A DNA stretch of 64,000 nucleotides from Hydractinia symbiolongicarpus (lineage: Eukaryota > Cnidaria > Hydrozoa > Anthoathecata > Hydractiniidae): positions 10,480,001 through 10,544,000 of the forward strand of contig NC_079876.1 of the NCBI RefSeq assembly GCF_029227915.1, given 5' to 3'. The translations under genes and the position numbers were made by a program. The notes under the pieces were generated by a model. That model made no database searches and was not told the origin of the DNA. It saw only the letters and a list, made by a program, of their open reading frames with translations. Shown here in pieces: positions 41,201 to 54,840 of the stretch (positions are counted from its first letter, which is position 1; each line of letters opens with the position of its first letter).

Positions 41201-44200
41201 CGCCCAGTGTAAGCGCTGAGTTTCGGCAATCATGTCAAATTAAGAAGAATGTTATTTCTTGGAGTCCAATTGTCTCACTTATAACATTTATAAGGTCACA
41301 GTCCAAATCAGTTCAATTATGTGCCACAGTCAATCGTTTCACTGTTTAAAGCAATGCATCCTAGTAATATGAGAAAATTATCGCTAAATACATGTTGGTA
41401 CGAATATGTGACCCAACCGTTATAACTCAAACGGACTGACACCGTTAGAAAGTCAATGAAATGTAGTTTTTGAAACTGTCGCTATTTCTTCAGCACGCGA
41501 TAACGGCTAGGATTGGTCCCACAGTAAGAAATGACTCATTAGTCTAAATTTTTAAAAGAAGCGCTACCACAGCGCCCAGTGTAATCGCTGAGTTCCGGCA
41601 ATCATGTCAAATTAAGTAGAATGTTATTTCTTGGAGTCCAATTGTCTCATTTATCATATTTATCAGGTCGCAGTCCAAAGTTAGTTCAATTAAGTCCCAC
41701 AGTTAATCGTTTCATTGTCAAAAGCGATGCAACCTAGCAATATCAGAAAAATATCGCTAAAACATGTTGGTACGAATAGGTGACCCAACTGTTGTAACTC
41801 AAACGGACTGACATCGTTAGAAAGTCAATGAAATGTAGTTTTTGAAACTGTCGCTAATTCTTCAGTGCGCGATAACGGCTAGGATTGGTCCCACAGTAAA
41901 AAATGACTTATTAATCTAAATTTTTAAATGAAGCACTACCAAAGGGCCCAGTGTAATCGCTGAGTTCCGGAAATCATGTCAAATTAAGGAGAATGTTATT
42001 TCTTGGAGTCCAATTGTCTCACTTATAACATTTATAAGGCCACAGTCCAAAATCAGTTCAATTTTGTACCACAGTCAATCGTTTCACTGTTCAAACCAAT
42101 GCAACCTAGTAATATCAGATAAATATCGCTAAATACATGTTGGTACAAATAGGTGACCCAACCGTTGTAACTCAAACGAACTGACACCGCTACAAAGTCA
42201 ATGAAATGTAATTTTTGAAACTATCGTTATTTCTTCAGCGCACAATAACGGGTAGGATTGGTCCCACAGTAAAAAATGACTTATTAAGCTAAGTTTTTAA
42301 ATGAAGCGCTACCACAGCGCACAGTATAATCGCTGAGTTCCGGCAATCATGTCAAATTAAGAAGAATGTTATTTCTTGGAGTCCAAGTTTTTTCATTTAT
42401 CACATTTATCAGTTCACAGTCCAAAGTTAGTTCAATTAAGTCTCACAGTCAATCGTTTCACTGTTAAAAGCGAAGCAACCTAGTAATATCAGAAAAATAT
42501 CGCTAAATACATGTTGGTACAAATAGGTGACCCAACCGTTGTAACTCAAACGGACTGACACCGTTAGAAAGTCAATGAAATGTAGTTTTTGAAACTGTCG
42601 CTATTTCTTCAGCATGCGATAACGGCTAGGATTGGTCCCACAGTAAGAAATGACTCATTAGTCTAAATTTTTAAAAGAAGCGCTACCACAGCGCCCAGTG
42701 TAATCGCTGAGTTCCGGCAATCATGTCAAATTAAGTAGAATGTTATTTCTAGGAGTCCAATTGTCTCATTTATCATATTTATCAGGTCGCAGTCCAAAGT
42801 TAGTTCAATTAAGTCCCACAGTTAATCGTTTCATTGTCAAAAGCGATGCAACCTAGCAATATCAGAAAAATATCGCTAAAACATGTTGGTACGAATAGGT
42901 GACCCAACTGTTGTAACTCAAACGGACTGACATCGTTAGAAAGTCAATGAAATGTAGTTTTTGAAACTGTCGCTAATTCTTCAGTGCGCGATAACGGCTA
43001 GGATTGGTCCCACAGTAAAAAATGACTTATTAATCTAAATTTTTAAATGAAGCACTACCAAAGGGCCCAGTGTAATCGCTGAGTTCCGGAAATCATGTCA
43101 AATTAAGGAGAATGTTATTTCTTGGAGTCCAATTGTCTCACTTATAACATTTATAAGGCCACAGTCCAAAATCAGTTCAATTTTGTGCCACAGTCAATCG
43201 TTTCACTGTTAAAACCAATGCAACCTAGTAATATGAGAAAAATATCGCTAAATACATGTTGGTACAAATAGGTGACCCAACCGTTGTAACTCAAACGGAC
43301 TGACACCGTTAGAAAGTCAATGAAATGTAGTTTTTGAAACTGTCGCTATTTCTTCAGCACGCGATAACGGCTAGGATTGGTCCCACAGTAAGAAATGACT
43401 CATTAATCTAAATTTTTAAAAGAAGCGCTACCACAGCGCCCAGTGTAATCGCTGAGTTCCGGCAATCATGTCAAATTAAGTAGAATGTTATTTCTTGGAG
43501 TCCAATTGTCTCATTTATCATATTTATCACGTCGCAGTCCAAAGTTAGTTCAATTAAGTCCCACAGTTAATCGTTTCATTGTCAAAAGCGATGCAACCTA
43601 GCAATATCAGAAAAATATCGCTAAAACATGTTGGTACGAATAGGTCACCCAACTGTTGTAACTCAAACGGACTGACATCGTTAGAAAGTCAATGAAATGT
43701 AGTTTTTGAAACTGTCGCTAATTCTTCAGTGCGCGATAACGGCTAGGATTGGTCCCACAGTAAAAAATGACTTAGTAATCTAAATTTTTAAATGAAGCAC
43801 TACCAAAGGGCCCAGTGTAATCGCTGAGTTCCGGCAATCATGTCATATTAAGAAGAATGTTATTTCTTGGAGTCCAATTTTTTTCATTTATCACATTTAT
43901 CAGGTCACAGTCCAAAGTTAGTTCCATTAATTCCCACAGTCAATCGTTTCACTGCTGAAAGCGATGCAACCTAGCAATATCAGATAAATATCGCTAAATA
44001 CATGTTCGTACGAATATGTGACCCAACCGTTGAAACTCAAACGGACTGACACGGTTAGAAAGTCAGTGAAATGTAGTATTTGAAACTGTCTCTATTTCTT
44101 CAGCGCGCGCTAACGGCTAGGATTGGTCCCACAGTAAAAAATGACTTTTTATCTTAATTTTTAATTAAAGCGCTACCACAGCGCCCAGTGTAAGCGCTGA

Positions 44201-45890
44201 GTTTCGGCAATCATGTCAAATTAAGAAGAATGTTATTTCTTGGAGTCCAATTGTCTCACTTATAAAATTTATAAGGTCACAGTCCAAATCAGTTCAATTA
44301 TGTGCCACAGTCAATCGTTTCACTGTTTAAAGCAATGCATCCTAGTAATATGAGAAAATTATCGCTAAATACATGTTGGTACGAATATGTGACCCAACCG
44401 TTATAACTCAAACGGACTGACACCGTTAGAAAGTCAATGAAATGTAGTTTTTGAAACTGTCGCTATTTCTTCAGCGTGCGATAACGGCTAGGATTGGTCC
44501 CACAGTAAAAATTGACTTATTTATCTAAATTTTTAAATAAAGCGCTACCACAGCGCCCAGTGTAAGCGCTGAGTTTCGGCAATCATGTCAAATTAAGAAG
44601 AATGTTATTTCTTGGAGTCCAATTTTCTCATTTATCACATTTATCAGGTCACAGTCCAAAGTTAGTTCAGTTAAGCCCACAGTCAATCGTTTCACTGTTA
44701 AAAACGATGCAACCTAGTAATATCAGATAAATATCGCTAAATACATGTTGGTACGAATAGGTGACCCAACCGTTGTAACTCAAACGAACTGACACCGCTG
44801 CAAAGTCAATGAAATGTAGTTTTTGAAACTATCGTTATTTCTTCAGCGCGCAATAACGGGTAGGATTGGTCCCACAGTAAAAAATGACTTATTTATCTAA
44901 ATTTTTAAATGAAGCGCTACCACAGCGCCCAGTATAATCGCTGAGTTCCGGCAATCACGTCAAATTAAGAAGAATGTTATTTCTTGGAGTCCAATTCTCT
45001 CATTTATCATATTTATCAGGTCGCAGTCCAAATTTAGTTCAATTAAGTTTCCACAGTCAATCGTTTCACTGCTAAAAGCGATGCAACCTAGTAATATCAG
45101 ATAAATATCGCTAAACAGATGTTGGTACGAATATGTGACCCAACCATTGAAACTTAAACGGACTGACACCGTTAGAAAGTGCATGAAATGTAGTTTTTGA
45201 AACTGTCGCTATTTCTTCAGCGCGCGATAACGGCTAGGATTGGTCCCACAGTAAAAATTGACTTATTTATCTAAATTTTTAAATGAAGCGCTACCACAGC
45301 GCCCAGTGTAATCGCTGAGTTTCGGCAATCATGTCAAATTAAGAAGAATGTTATTTCTTGGAGTCTAATTGTCTCACTTATAACATTTATAAGGTTACAG
45401 TCCAAATCAGTTCAATTAAGTCCCACACCACAGTCAATCGTTTCACTGTTAAAAACGATGCAACCTAGTAATATCAGATAAATATCGCTAAATACATGTT
45501 GGTACGAATAGGTGACCCAACCTTTGTAACTCAAACGAACTGACACCGCTACAAAGTCAATGAAATGTAGTTTTTGAAACTATCGTTATTTCTTCAGCGC
45601 ACAATAACGGGTAGGATTGGTCCCACAGTAAAAAATGACTTATTAAGCTAAGTTTTTAAATGAAGCGCTACCACAGCGCACAGTATAATCGCTGAGTTCC
45701 GGCAATCATGTCAAATTAAGAAGAATGTTATTTCTTGGAGTCCAAGTTTTTTCATTTATCACATTTATCAGTTCACAGTCCAAAGTTAGTTCAATTAAGT
45801 CTCACAGTCAATCGTTTCACTGTTAAAAGCGAAGCAACTTAGTAATATCAGATAAATATCGCTAAATACATGTTCGTACGAATAGTTGAC
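38281..45890. repeat. Mosaic satellite segment, mixed monomer types
   Basis: This stretch mixes monomer subtypes found elsewhere: the AAAACATGTTGG type near 39897, 41757, 42887 and 43622, the AAACAGATGTTGG type near 45115, and the ATGTTCGTACG type near 41023 and 44003. A 5-base tandem gain (CCACA doubled) is seen near 45425. I see partial repeats of two to six monomers but no single dominant period. There is no gene here; short ORFs, such as one on the minus strand at 44960-45184, are accidental. Confidence 0.7.
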
Positions 45891-45892
45891 CC

Positions 45893-48800
45893 AACCGTTG
45901 TAACTCAAACGGACTGACATCGTTAGAAAGTCAATGAAATGTAGTTTTTGAAACTGTCGCTATTTCTTCAGTGCGTGATAACGGCTAGGATTGGTCCCAC
46001 AGTAAAAAATGACTTATTAATCTAAGTTTTTAAATGAAGCGCTACCACAGCGCACAGTATAATCGCTGAGTTCCGGCAATCATGTCAAATTAAGAAGAAT
46101 GTTATTTCTTGGAGTCCAAGTTCTTTCATTTATCACATTTATCAGTTCACAGTCCAAAGTTAGTTCAATTAAGTCTCACAGTCAATCGTTTCACTGTTAA
46201 AAGCGAAGCAACCTAGTAATATCAGATAAATATCGCTAAATACATGTTCGTACGAATATGTGACCCAACCGTTGAAACTCAAACGGACTGACACCGTTAG
46301 AAAGTCAGTGAGATGTAGTATTTGAAACTGTCTCTATTACTTCAACGCGCTAACGGCTAGGATTGGTCCCACAGTAAGAACTGACTCATTAATCTAAATT
46401 TTCAAAAGAAGCGCTACCACAGCGCCCATTGTAATCGCTGAGTTTCGGCTTTCATGTCAAATTAAGAAGAATGTTATTTCTTGGAGTCCAATTGTCTCAT
46501 TTATCACATTTATCAGGTCACAGTCCAAAGTTAGTTCAATTAAGTCCCACAGTTAATCGTTTCATTGTTAAAAGCGATGCAACCTAGTAATATCAGAAAA
46601 ATATCGCTAAATACATGTTGGTACGAATAGGTGACGCAACCGTTGTAACTCAAACGGACTGACATCGTTAGAAAGTCAATGAAATGTAGTTTTTGAAACT
46701 GTCGCTATTTCTTCAGCACGCGATAACGGCTAGGATTGGTCCCACAGTAAGAAATGACTCATTAATCTAAATTTTTAAAAGAAGCGCTACCACAGCGCCC
46801 AGTGTAATCGCTGAGTTCCGGCAATCATGTCAAATTAAGTAGAATGTTATTTCTTGGAGTCCAATTTTCTCATTTATCACATTTATCAGGTCACAGTCCA
46901 AAGTTAGTTCAGTTAAGCCCACAGTCAATCGTTTCACTGTTAAAAACGATGCAACCTAGTAATATCAGATAAATATCGCTAAATACATGTTGGTACGAAT
47001 AGGTGACCCAACCGTTGTAACTCAAACGAACTGACACCGCTGCAAAGTCAATGAAATGTAGTTTTTGAAACTATCGTTATTTCTTCAGCGCGCAATAACG
47101 GGTAGGATTGGTCCCACAGTAAAAAATGACTTATTTATCTAAATTTTTAAATGAAGCGCTACAACAGCGCCCAGTATAATCGCTGAGTTCCGGCAATCAC
47201 GTCAAATTAAGAAGAATGTTATTTCTTGGAGTCCAATTCTCTCATTTATCATATTTATCAGGTCGCAGTCCAATATTAGTTCAATTAAGTCCCACAGTCA
47301 ATCGTTTCACTGCTAAAAGCGATGCAACCTAGTAATATCAGATAAATATCGCTCAACAGATGTTGGTACGAATATGTGACCCAACCATTGAAACTTAAAC
47401 GGACTGACACCGTTAGAAAGTGCATGAAATGTAGTTTTTGAAACTGTCGCTATTTCTTCAGCGCGCGATAACGGCTAGGATTGGTCCCACAGTAAAAATT
47501 GACTTATTTATCTAAATTTTTAAATGAAGCGCTACCACAGCGCCCAGTGTAATCGCTGAGTTTCGGCAATCATGTCAAATTAAGAAGAATGTTATTTCTT
47601 GGAGTCTAATTGTCTCACTTATAACATTTATAAGGTTACAGTCCAAATCAGTTCAATTATGTCCCACAGTCAATCGTTTCACTGTTAAAAACGATGCAAC
47701 CTAGTAATATCAGATAAATATCGCTAAATACATGTTGGTACGAATAGGTGACCCAACCGTTGTAACTCAAACGAACTGACACCGCTACAAAGTCAATGAA
47801 ATGTAGTTTTTGAAACTATCGTTATTTCTTCAGCGCACAATAACGGGTAGGATTGGTCCCACAGTAAGAAATAACTCATTAATCTAAATTTTCAAAAGAA
47901 GCGCTACCACAGCGCCCAGTGTAATCGCTGAGTTTCGGCTTTCATGTCAAATTAAGAAGAATGTTATTTCTTGGAGTCCAATTGTCTTATTTATCACATT
48001 TATCAGGTCACAGTCCAAAGTTAGTTCAATTAAGTCCCACAGTTAATCGTTTCATTGTTAAAAGCGATGCAACCTAGTAATATCAGAAAAATATCGCTAA
48101 ATACATGTTCGTACGAATATGTGACCCAACCGTTGAAACTCAAACGGACTGACACCGTTAGAAAGTCAGTGAGATGTAGTATTTGAAACTGTCTCTATTA
48201 CTTCAACGCGCTAACGGCTAGGATTGGTCCCACAGTAAGAAATGACTCATTAATCTAAATTTTCAAAAGAAGCGCTACCACAGCGCCCATTGTAATCGCT
48301 GAGTTTCGGCTTTCATGTCAAATTAAGAAGAATGTTATTTCTTGGAGTCCAATTGTCTCATTTATCACATTTATCAGGTCACAGTCCAAAGTTAGTTCAA
48401 TTAAGTCCCACAGTTAATCGTTTCATTGTTAAAAGCGATGCAACCTAGTAATATCAGAAAAATATCGCTAAATACATGTTGGTACGAATAGGTGACGCAA
48501 CCGTTGTAACTCAAACGGACTGACATCGTTAGAAAGTCAATGAAATGTAGTTTTTGAAACTGTCGCTATTTCTTCAGTGCGCGATAACGGCTAGGATTGG
48601 TCCCACAGTAAAAAATGACTTATTAAGCTAAGTTTTTAAATGAAGCGCTACCACAGCGCACAGTATAATCGCTGAGTTCCGGCAATCATGTCAAATTAAG
48701 AAGAATGTTATTTCTTGGAGTCCAAGTGTTTTCATTTATCACATTTATCAGTTCACAGTCCAAAGTTAGTTCAATTAAGTCTCACAGTCAATCGTTTCAC

Positions 48801-51800
48801 TGTTAAAAGCGAAGCAACCTAGTAATATCAGATAAATATCGCTAAATACATGTTCGTACGAATATGTGACCCAACCGTTGAAACTCAAACGGACTGACAC
48901 CGTTAGAAAGTCAGTGAGATGTAGTATTTAAAACTGTCTCTATTACTTCAACGCGCTAACGGCTAGGATTGGTCCCACAGTAAGAAATGACTCATTAATC
49001 TAAATTTTCAAAAGAAGCGCTACCACAGCGCCCAGTGTAATCGCTGAGTTTCGGCTTTCATGTCAAATTAAGAAGAATGTTATTTCTTGGAGTCCAATTG
49101 TCTTATTTATCACATTTATCAGGTCACAGTCCAAAGTTAGTTCAATTAAGTCCCACAGTTAATCGTTTCATTGTTAAAAGCGATGCAACCTAGTAATATC
49201 AGAAAAATATTGCTATATACATGTTGGTACGAATAGGTGACCCAACCGTTGTAACTCAAACGGACTGACATCGTTAGAAAGTCAATGAAATGTAGTTTTT
49301 GAAACTGTCGCTATTTCTTCAGTGCGTGATAACGGCTAGGATTGGTCCCACAGTAAAAAATGACTTATTAATCTAAGTTTTTAAATGAAGCGCTACCACA
49401 GCGCACAGTATAATCGCTGAGTTCCGGCAATCATGTCAAATTAAGAAGAATGTTATTTCTTGGAGTCCAAGTTCTTTCATTTATCACATTTATCAGTTCA
49501 CAGTCCAAAGTTAGTTCAATTAAGTCTCACAGTCAATCGTTTCACTGTTAAAAGCGAAGCAACCTAGTAATATCAGATAAATATCGCTAAATACATGTTC
49601 GTACGAATATGTGACCCAACCGTTGAAACTCAAACGGACTGACACCGTTAGAAAGTCAGTGAGATGTAGTATTTGAAACTGTCTCTATTACTTCAACGCG
49701 CTAACGGCTAGGATTGGTCCCACAGTAAGAACTGACTCATTAATCTAAATTTTCAAAAGAAGCGCTACCACAGCGCCCATTGTAATCGCTGAGTTTCGGC
49801 TTTCATGTCAAATTAAGAAGAATGTTATTTCTTGGAGTCCAATTGTCTCATTTATCACATTTATCAGGTCACAGTCCAAAGTTAGTTCAATTAAGTCCCA
49901 CAGTTAATCGTTTCATTGTTAAAAGCGATGCAACCTAGTAATATCAGAAAAATATCGCTAAATACATGTTGGTACGAATAGGTGACGCAACCGTTGTAAC
50001 TCAAACGGACTGACATCGTTAGAAAGTCAATGAAATGTAGTTTTTGAAACTGTCGCTATTTCTTCAGCACGCGATAACGGCTAGGATTGGTCCCACAGTA
50101 AGAAATGACTCATTAATCTAAATTTTTAAAAGAAGCGCTACCACAGCGCCCAGTGTAATCGCTGAGTTCCGGCAATCATGTCAAATTAAGTAGAATGTTA
50201 TTTCTTGGAGTCCAATTTTCTCATTTATCACATTTATCAGGTCACAGTCCAAAGTTAGTTCAGTTAAGCCCACAGTCAATCGTTTCACTGTTAAAAACGA
50301 TGCAACCTAGTAATATCAGATAAATATCGCTAAATACATGTTGGTACGAATAGGTGACCCAACCGTTGTAACTCAAACGAACTGACACCGCTGCAAAGTC
50401 AATGAAATGTAGTTTTTGAAACTATCGTTATTTCTTCAGCGCGCAATAACGGGTAGGATTGGTCCCACAGTAAAAAATGACTTATTTATCTAAATTTTTA
50501 AATGAAGCGCTACAACAGCGCCCAGTATAATCGCTGAGTTCCGGCAATCACGTCAAATTAAGAAGAATGTTATTTCTTGGAGTCCAATTCTCTCATTTAT
50601 CATATTTATCAGGTCGCAGTCCAATATTAGTTCAATTAAGTCCCACAGTCAATCGTTTCACTGCTAAAAGCGATGCAACCTAGTAATATCAGATAAATAT
50701 CGCTCAACAGATGTTGGTACGAATATGTGACCCAACCATTGAAACTTAAACGGACTGACACCGTTAGAAAGTGCATGAAATGTAGTTTTTGAAACTGTCG
50801 CTATTTCTTCAGCGCGCGATAACGGCTAGGATTGGTCCCACAGTAAAAATTGACTTATTTATCTAAATTTTTAAATGAAGCGCTACCACAGCGCCCAGTG
50901 TAATCGCTGAGTTTCGGCAATCATGTCAAATTAAGAAGAATGTTATTTCTTGGAGTCTAATTGTCTCACTTATAACATTTATAAGGTTACAGTCCAAATC
51001 AGTTCAATTATGTCCCACAGTCAATCGTTTCACTGTTAAAAACGATGCAACCTAGTAATATCAGATAAATATCGCTAAATACATGTTGGTACGAATAGGT
51101 GACCCAACCGTTGTAACTCAAACGAACTGACACCGCTACAAAGTCAATGAAATGTAGTTTTTGAAACTATCGTTATTTCTTCAGCGCACAATAACGGGTA
51201 GGATTGGTCCCACAGTAAGAAATAACTCATTAATCTAAATTTTCAAAAGAAGCGCTACCACAGCGCCCAGTGTAATCGCTGAGTTTCGGCTTTCATGTCA
51301 AATTAAGAAGAATGTTATTTCTTGGAGTCCAATTGTCTTATTTATCACATTTATCAGGTCACAGTCCAAAGTTAGTTCAATTAAGTCCCACAGTTAATCG
51401 TTTCATTGTTAAAAGCGATGCAACCTAGTAATATCAGAAAAATATCGCTAAATACATGTTCGTACGAATATGTGACCCAACCGTTGAAACTCAAACGGAC
51501 TGACACCGTTAGAAAGTCAGTGAGATGTAGTATTTGAAACTGTCTCTATTACTTCAACGCGCTAACGGCTAGGATTGGTCCCACAGTAAGAAATGACTCA
51601 TTAATCTAAATTTTCAAAAGAAGCGCTACCACAGCGCCCATTGTAATCGCTGAGTTTCGGCTTTCATGTCAAATTAAGAAGAATGTTATTTCTTGGAGTC
51701 CAATTGTCTCATTTATCACATTTATCAGGTCACAGTCCAAAGTTAGTTCAATTAAGTCCCACAGTTAATCGTTTCATTGTTAAAAGCGATGCAACCTAGT

Positions 51801-52594
51801 AATATCAGAAAAATATCGCTAAATACATGTTGGTACGAATAGGTGACGCAACCGTTGTAACTCAAACGGACTGACATCGTTAGAAAGTCAATGAAATGTA
51901 GTTTTTGAAACTGTCGCTATTTCTTCAGTGCGCGATAACGGCTAGGATTGGTCCCACAGTAAAAAATGACTTATTAAGCTAAGTTTTTAAATGAAGCGCT
52001 ACCACAGCGCACAGTATAATCGCTGAGTTCCGGCAATCATGTCAAATTAAGAAGAATGTTATTTCTTGGAGTCCAAGTGTTTTCATTTATCACATTTATC
52101 AGTTCACAGTCCAAAGTTAGTTCAATTAAGTCTCACAGTCAATCGTTTCACTGTTAAAAGCGAAGCAACCTAGTAATATCAGATAAATATCGCTAAATAC
52201 ATGTTCGTACGAATATGTGACCCAACCGTTGAAACTCAAACGGACTGACACCGTTAGAAAGTCAGTGAGATGTAGTATTTAAAACTGTCTCTATTACTTC
52301 AACGCGCTAACGGCTAGGATTGGTCCCACAGTAAGAAATGACTCATTAATCTAAATTTTCAAAAGAAGCGCTACCACAGCGCCCAGTGTAATCGCTGAGT
52401 TTCGGCTTTCATGTCAAATTAAGAAGAATGTTATTTCTTGGAGTCCAATTGTCTTATTTATCACATTTATCAGGTCACAGTCCAAAGTTAGTTCAATTAA
52501 GTCCCACAGTTAATCGTTTCATTGTTAAAAGCGATGCAACCTAGTAATATCAGAAAAATATTGCTATATACATGTTGGTACGAATAGGTGACCC
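45893..52594. repeat. Higher-order repeat: nine monomers, 3351 bp, two near-identical copies
   Basis: Many private variants recur at exactly 3351 bp: AAGAACTGACTC (CTGACTC at 46381 and 49732), AAGAAATAACTC (ATAACTC at 47871 and 51222), TTAAGCCCACAG (46913 and 50264), GCTACAACAGCGCC (near 47159 and 50510) and TATTGCTATATAC (TGCTATATAC at 49211 and 52562). Copy 1 is about 45893-49243 and copy 2 about 49244-52594. Very few differences were seen by eye. It is the longest repeat unit recognisable in the window. Confidence 0.88.
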
Positions 52595-54840
52595 AACCGT
52601 TGTAACTCAAACGGACTGACATCGTTAGAAAGTCAATGAAATGTAGTTTTTGAAACTGTCGCTATTTCTTCAGTGCGTGATAACGGCTAGGATTGGTCCC
52701 ACAGTAAAAAATGACTTATTAATCTAAGTTTTTAAATGAAGCGCTACCACAGCGCACAGTATAATCGCTGAGTTCCGGCAATCATGTCAAATTAAGAAGA
52801 ATGTTATTTCTTGGAGTCCAAGTTCTTTCATTTATCACATTTATCAGTTCACAGTCCAAAGTTAGTTCAATTAAGTCTCACAGTCAATCATTTCACTGTT
52901 AAAAGCGAAGCAACCTAGTAATATCAGATAAATATCGCTAAATACATGTTCGTACGAATATGTGACCCAACCGTTGAAACTCAAACGGACTGACACCGTT
53001 AGAAAGTCAGTGAGATGTAGTATTTGAAACTGTCTCTATTACTTCAACGCGCTAACGGCTAGGATTGGTCCCACAGTAAGAAATGACTCATTAATCTAAA
53101 TTTTCAAAAGAAGCGCTACCACAGCGCCCATTGTAATCGCTGAGTTTCGGCTTTCATGTCAAATTAAGAAGAATGTTATTTCTTGGAGTCCAATTGTCTT
53201 ATTTATCACATTTATCAGGTCACAGTCCAAAGTTAGTTCAATTAAGTCCCACAGTTAATCGTTTCATTGTTAAAAGCGATGCAACCTAGTAATATCAGAA
53301 AAATATTGCTATATACATGTTGGTACGAATAGGTGACCCAACCGTTGTAACTCAAACGGACTGACATCGTTAGAAAGTCAATGAAATGTAGTTTTTGAAA
53401 CTGTCGCTATTTCTTCAGTGCGTGATAACGGCTAGGATTGGTCCCACAGTAAAAAATGACTTATTAATCTAAGTTTTTAAATGAAGCGCTACCACAGCGC
53501 ACAGTATAATCGCTGAGTTCCGGCAATCATGTCAAATTAAGAAGAATGTTATTTCTTGGAGTCCAAGTTCTTTCATTTATCACATTTATCAGTTCACAGT
53601 CCAAAGTTAGTTCAATTAAGTCTCACAGTCAATCATTTCACTGTTAAAAGCGAAGCAACCTAGTAATATCAGATAAATATCGCTAAATACATGTTCGTAC
53701 GAATATGTGACCCAACCGTTGAAACTCAAACGGACTGACACCGTTAGAAAGTCAGTGAGATGTAGTATTTGAAACTGTCTCTATTACTTCAACGCGCTAA
53801 CGGCTAGGATTGGTCCCACAGTAAGAAATGACTCATTAATCTAAATTTTCAAAAGAAGCGCTACCACAGCGCCCATTGTAATCGCTGAGTTTCGGCTTTC
53901 ATGTCAAATTAAGAAGAATGTTATTTCTTGGAGTCCAATTGTCTCATTTATCACATTTATCTGGTCACAGTCCAAAGTTAGTTCAATTAAGTCCCACAGT
54001 TAATAGTCTCATTGTTAAAAGCGATGCAACCTAGTAATATCAGATAAATATCGCTAAATACATGTTGGTACGAATATGTGACCCAACCGTTGTAACTCAA
54101 ACAGACTGACATCGTTAGAAAGTGAATGAAATGTAGTTTTTGAAACTGTCGCTATTTCTTCAGTGCGTGATAACGGCTAGGATTGGTCCCACAGTAAAAA
54201 ATGACTTATTAATCTAAGTTTTTAAATGAAGCGCTACCACAGCGCACAGTATAATCGCGAAGTCCGGCAATCATGTCAAATTAAGAAGAATGTTATTTCT
54301 TGGAGTCCAAGTTCTTTCATTTATCACATTTATCAGTTCACAGTCCAAAGTTAGTTCAATTAAGTCTCACAGTCAATCGTTTCACTGTTAAAAGCGAAGC
54401 AACCTAGTAATATCAGATAAATATCGCTAAATACATGTTCGTACGAATATGTGACCCAACTGTTGAAACTCAAACGGACTGACACCGTTAGAAAGTCAGT
54501 GAGATGTAGTATTTGAAACCGTCTCTATTACTTCAACGCGCTAACGGCTAGGATTGGTCCCACAGTAAGAAATGACTCATTAATCTAAATTTTCAAAAGA
54601 AGCGCTACCACAGCGCCCATTGTAATCGCTGAGTTTCGGCTTTCATGTCAAATTAAGAAGAATGTTATTTCTTGGAGTCCAATTGTCTCATTTATCACAT
54701 TTATCAGGTCACAGTCCAAAGTTAGTTCAATTAAGTCTCACAGTCAATCGTTTCACTGTTAAAAGCGAAGCAACCTAGTAATATCAGATAAATATCGCTA
54801 AATACATGTTCGTACGAATATGTGACCCAACCGTTGAAAC
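52595..54840. repeat. Dimer duplications (745 bp) continuing the nine-monomer block
   Basis: The ATTGCTATATAC variant appears again at 53307, 745 bp after 52562, and the AATCATTTCACTG variant lies at 52886 and 53631 (745 bp). The two-monomer tail of the 9-mer was therefore duplicated locally after the 9-mer itself. A further, more diverged round follows to about 54840, including a monomer with AATCGCGAAGTCC near 54254. No gene is present. Confidence 0.75.
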
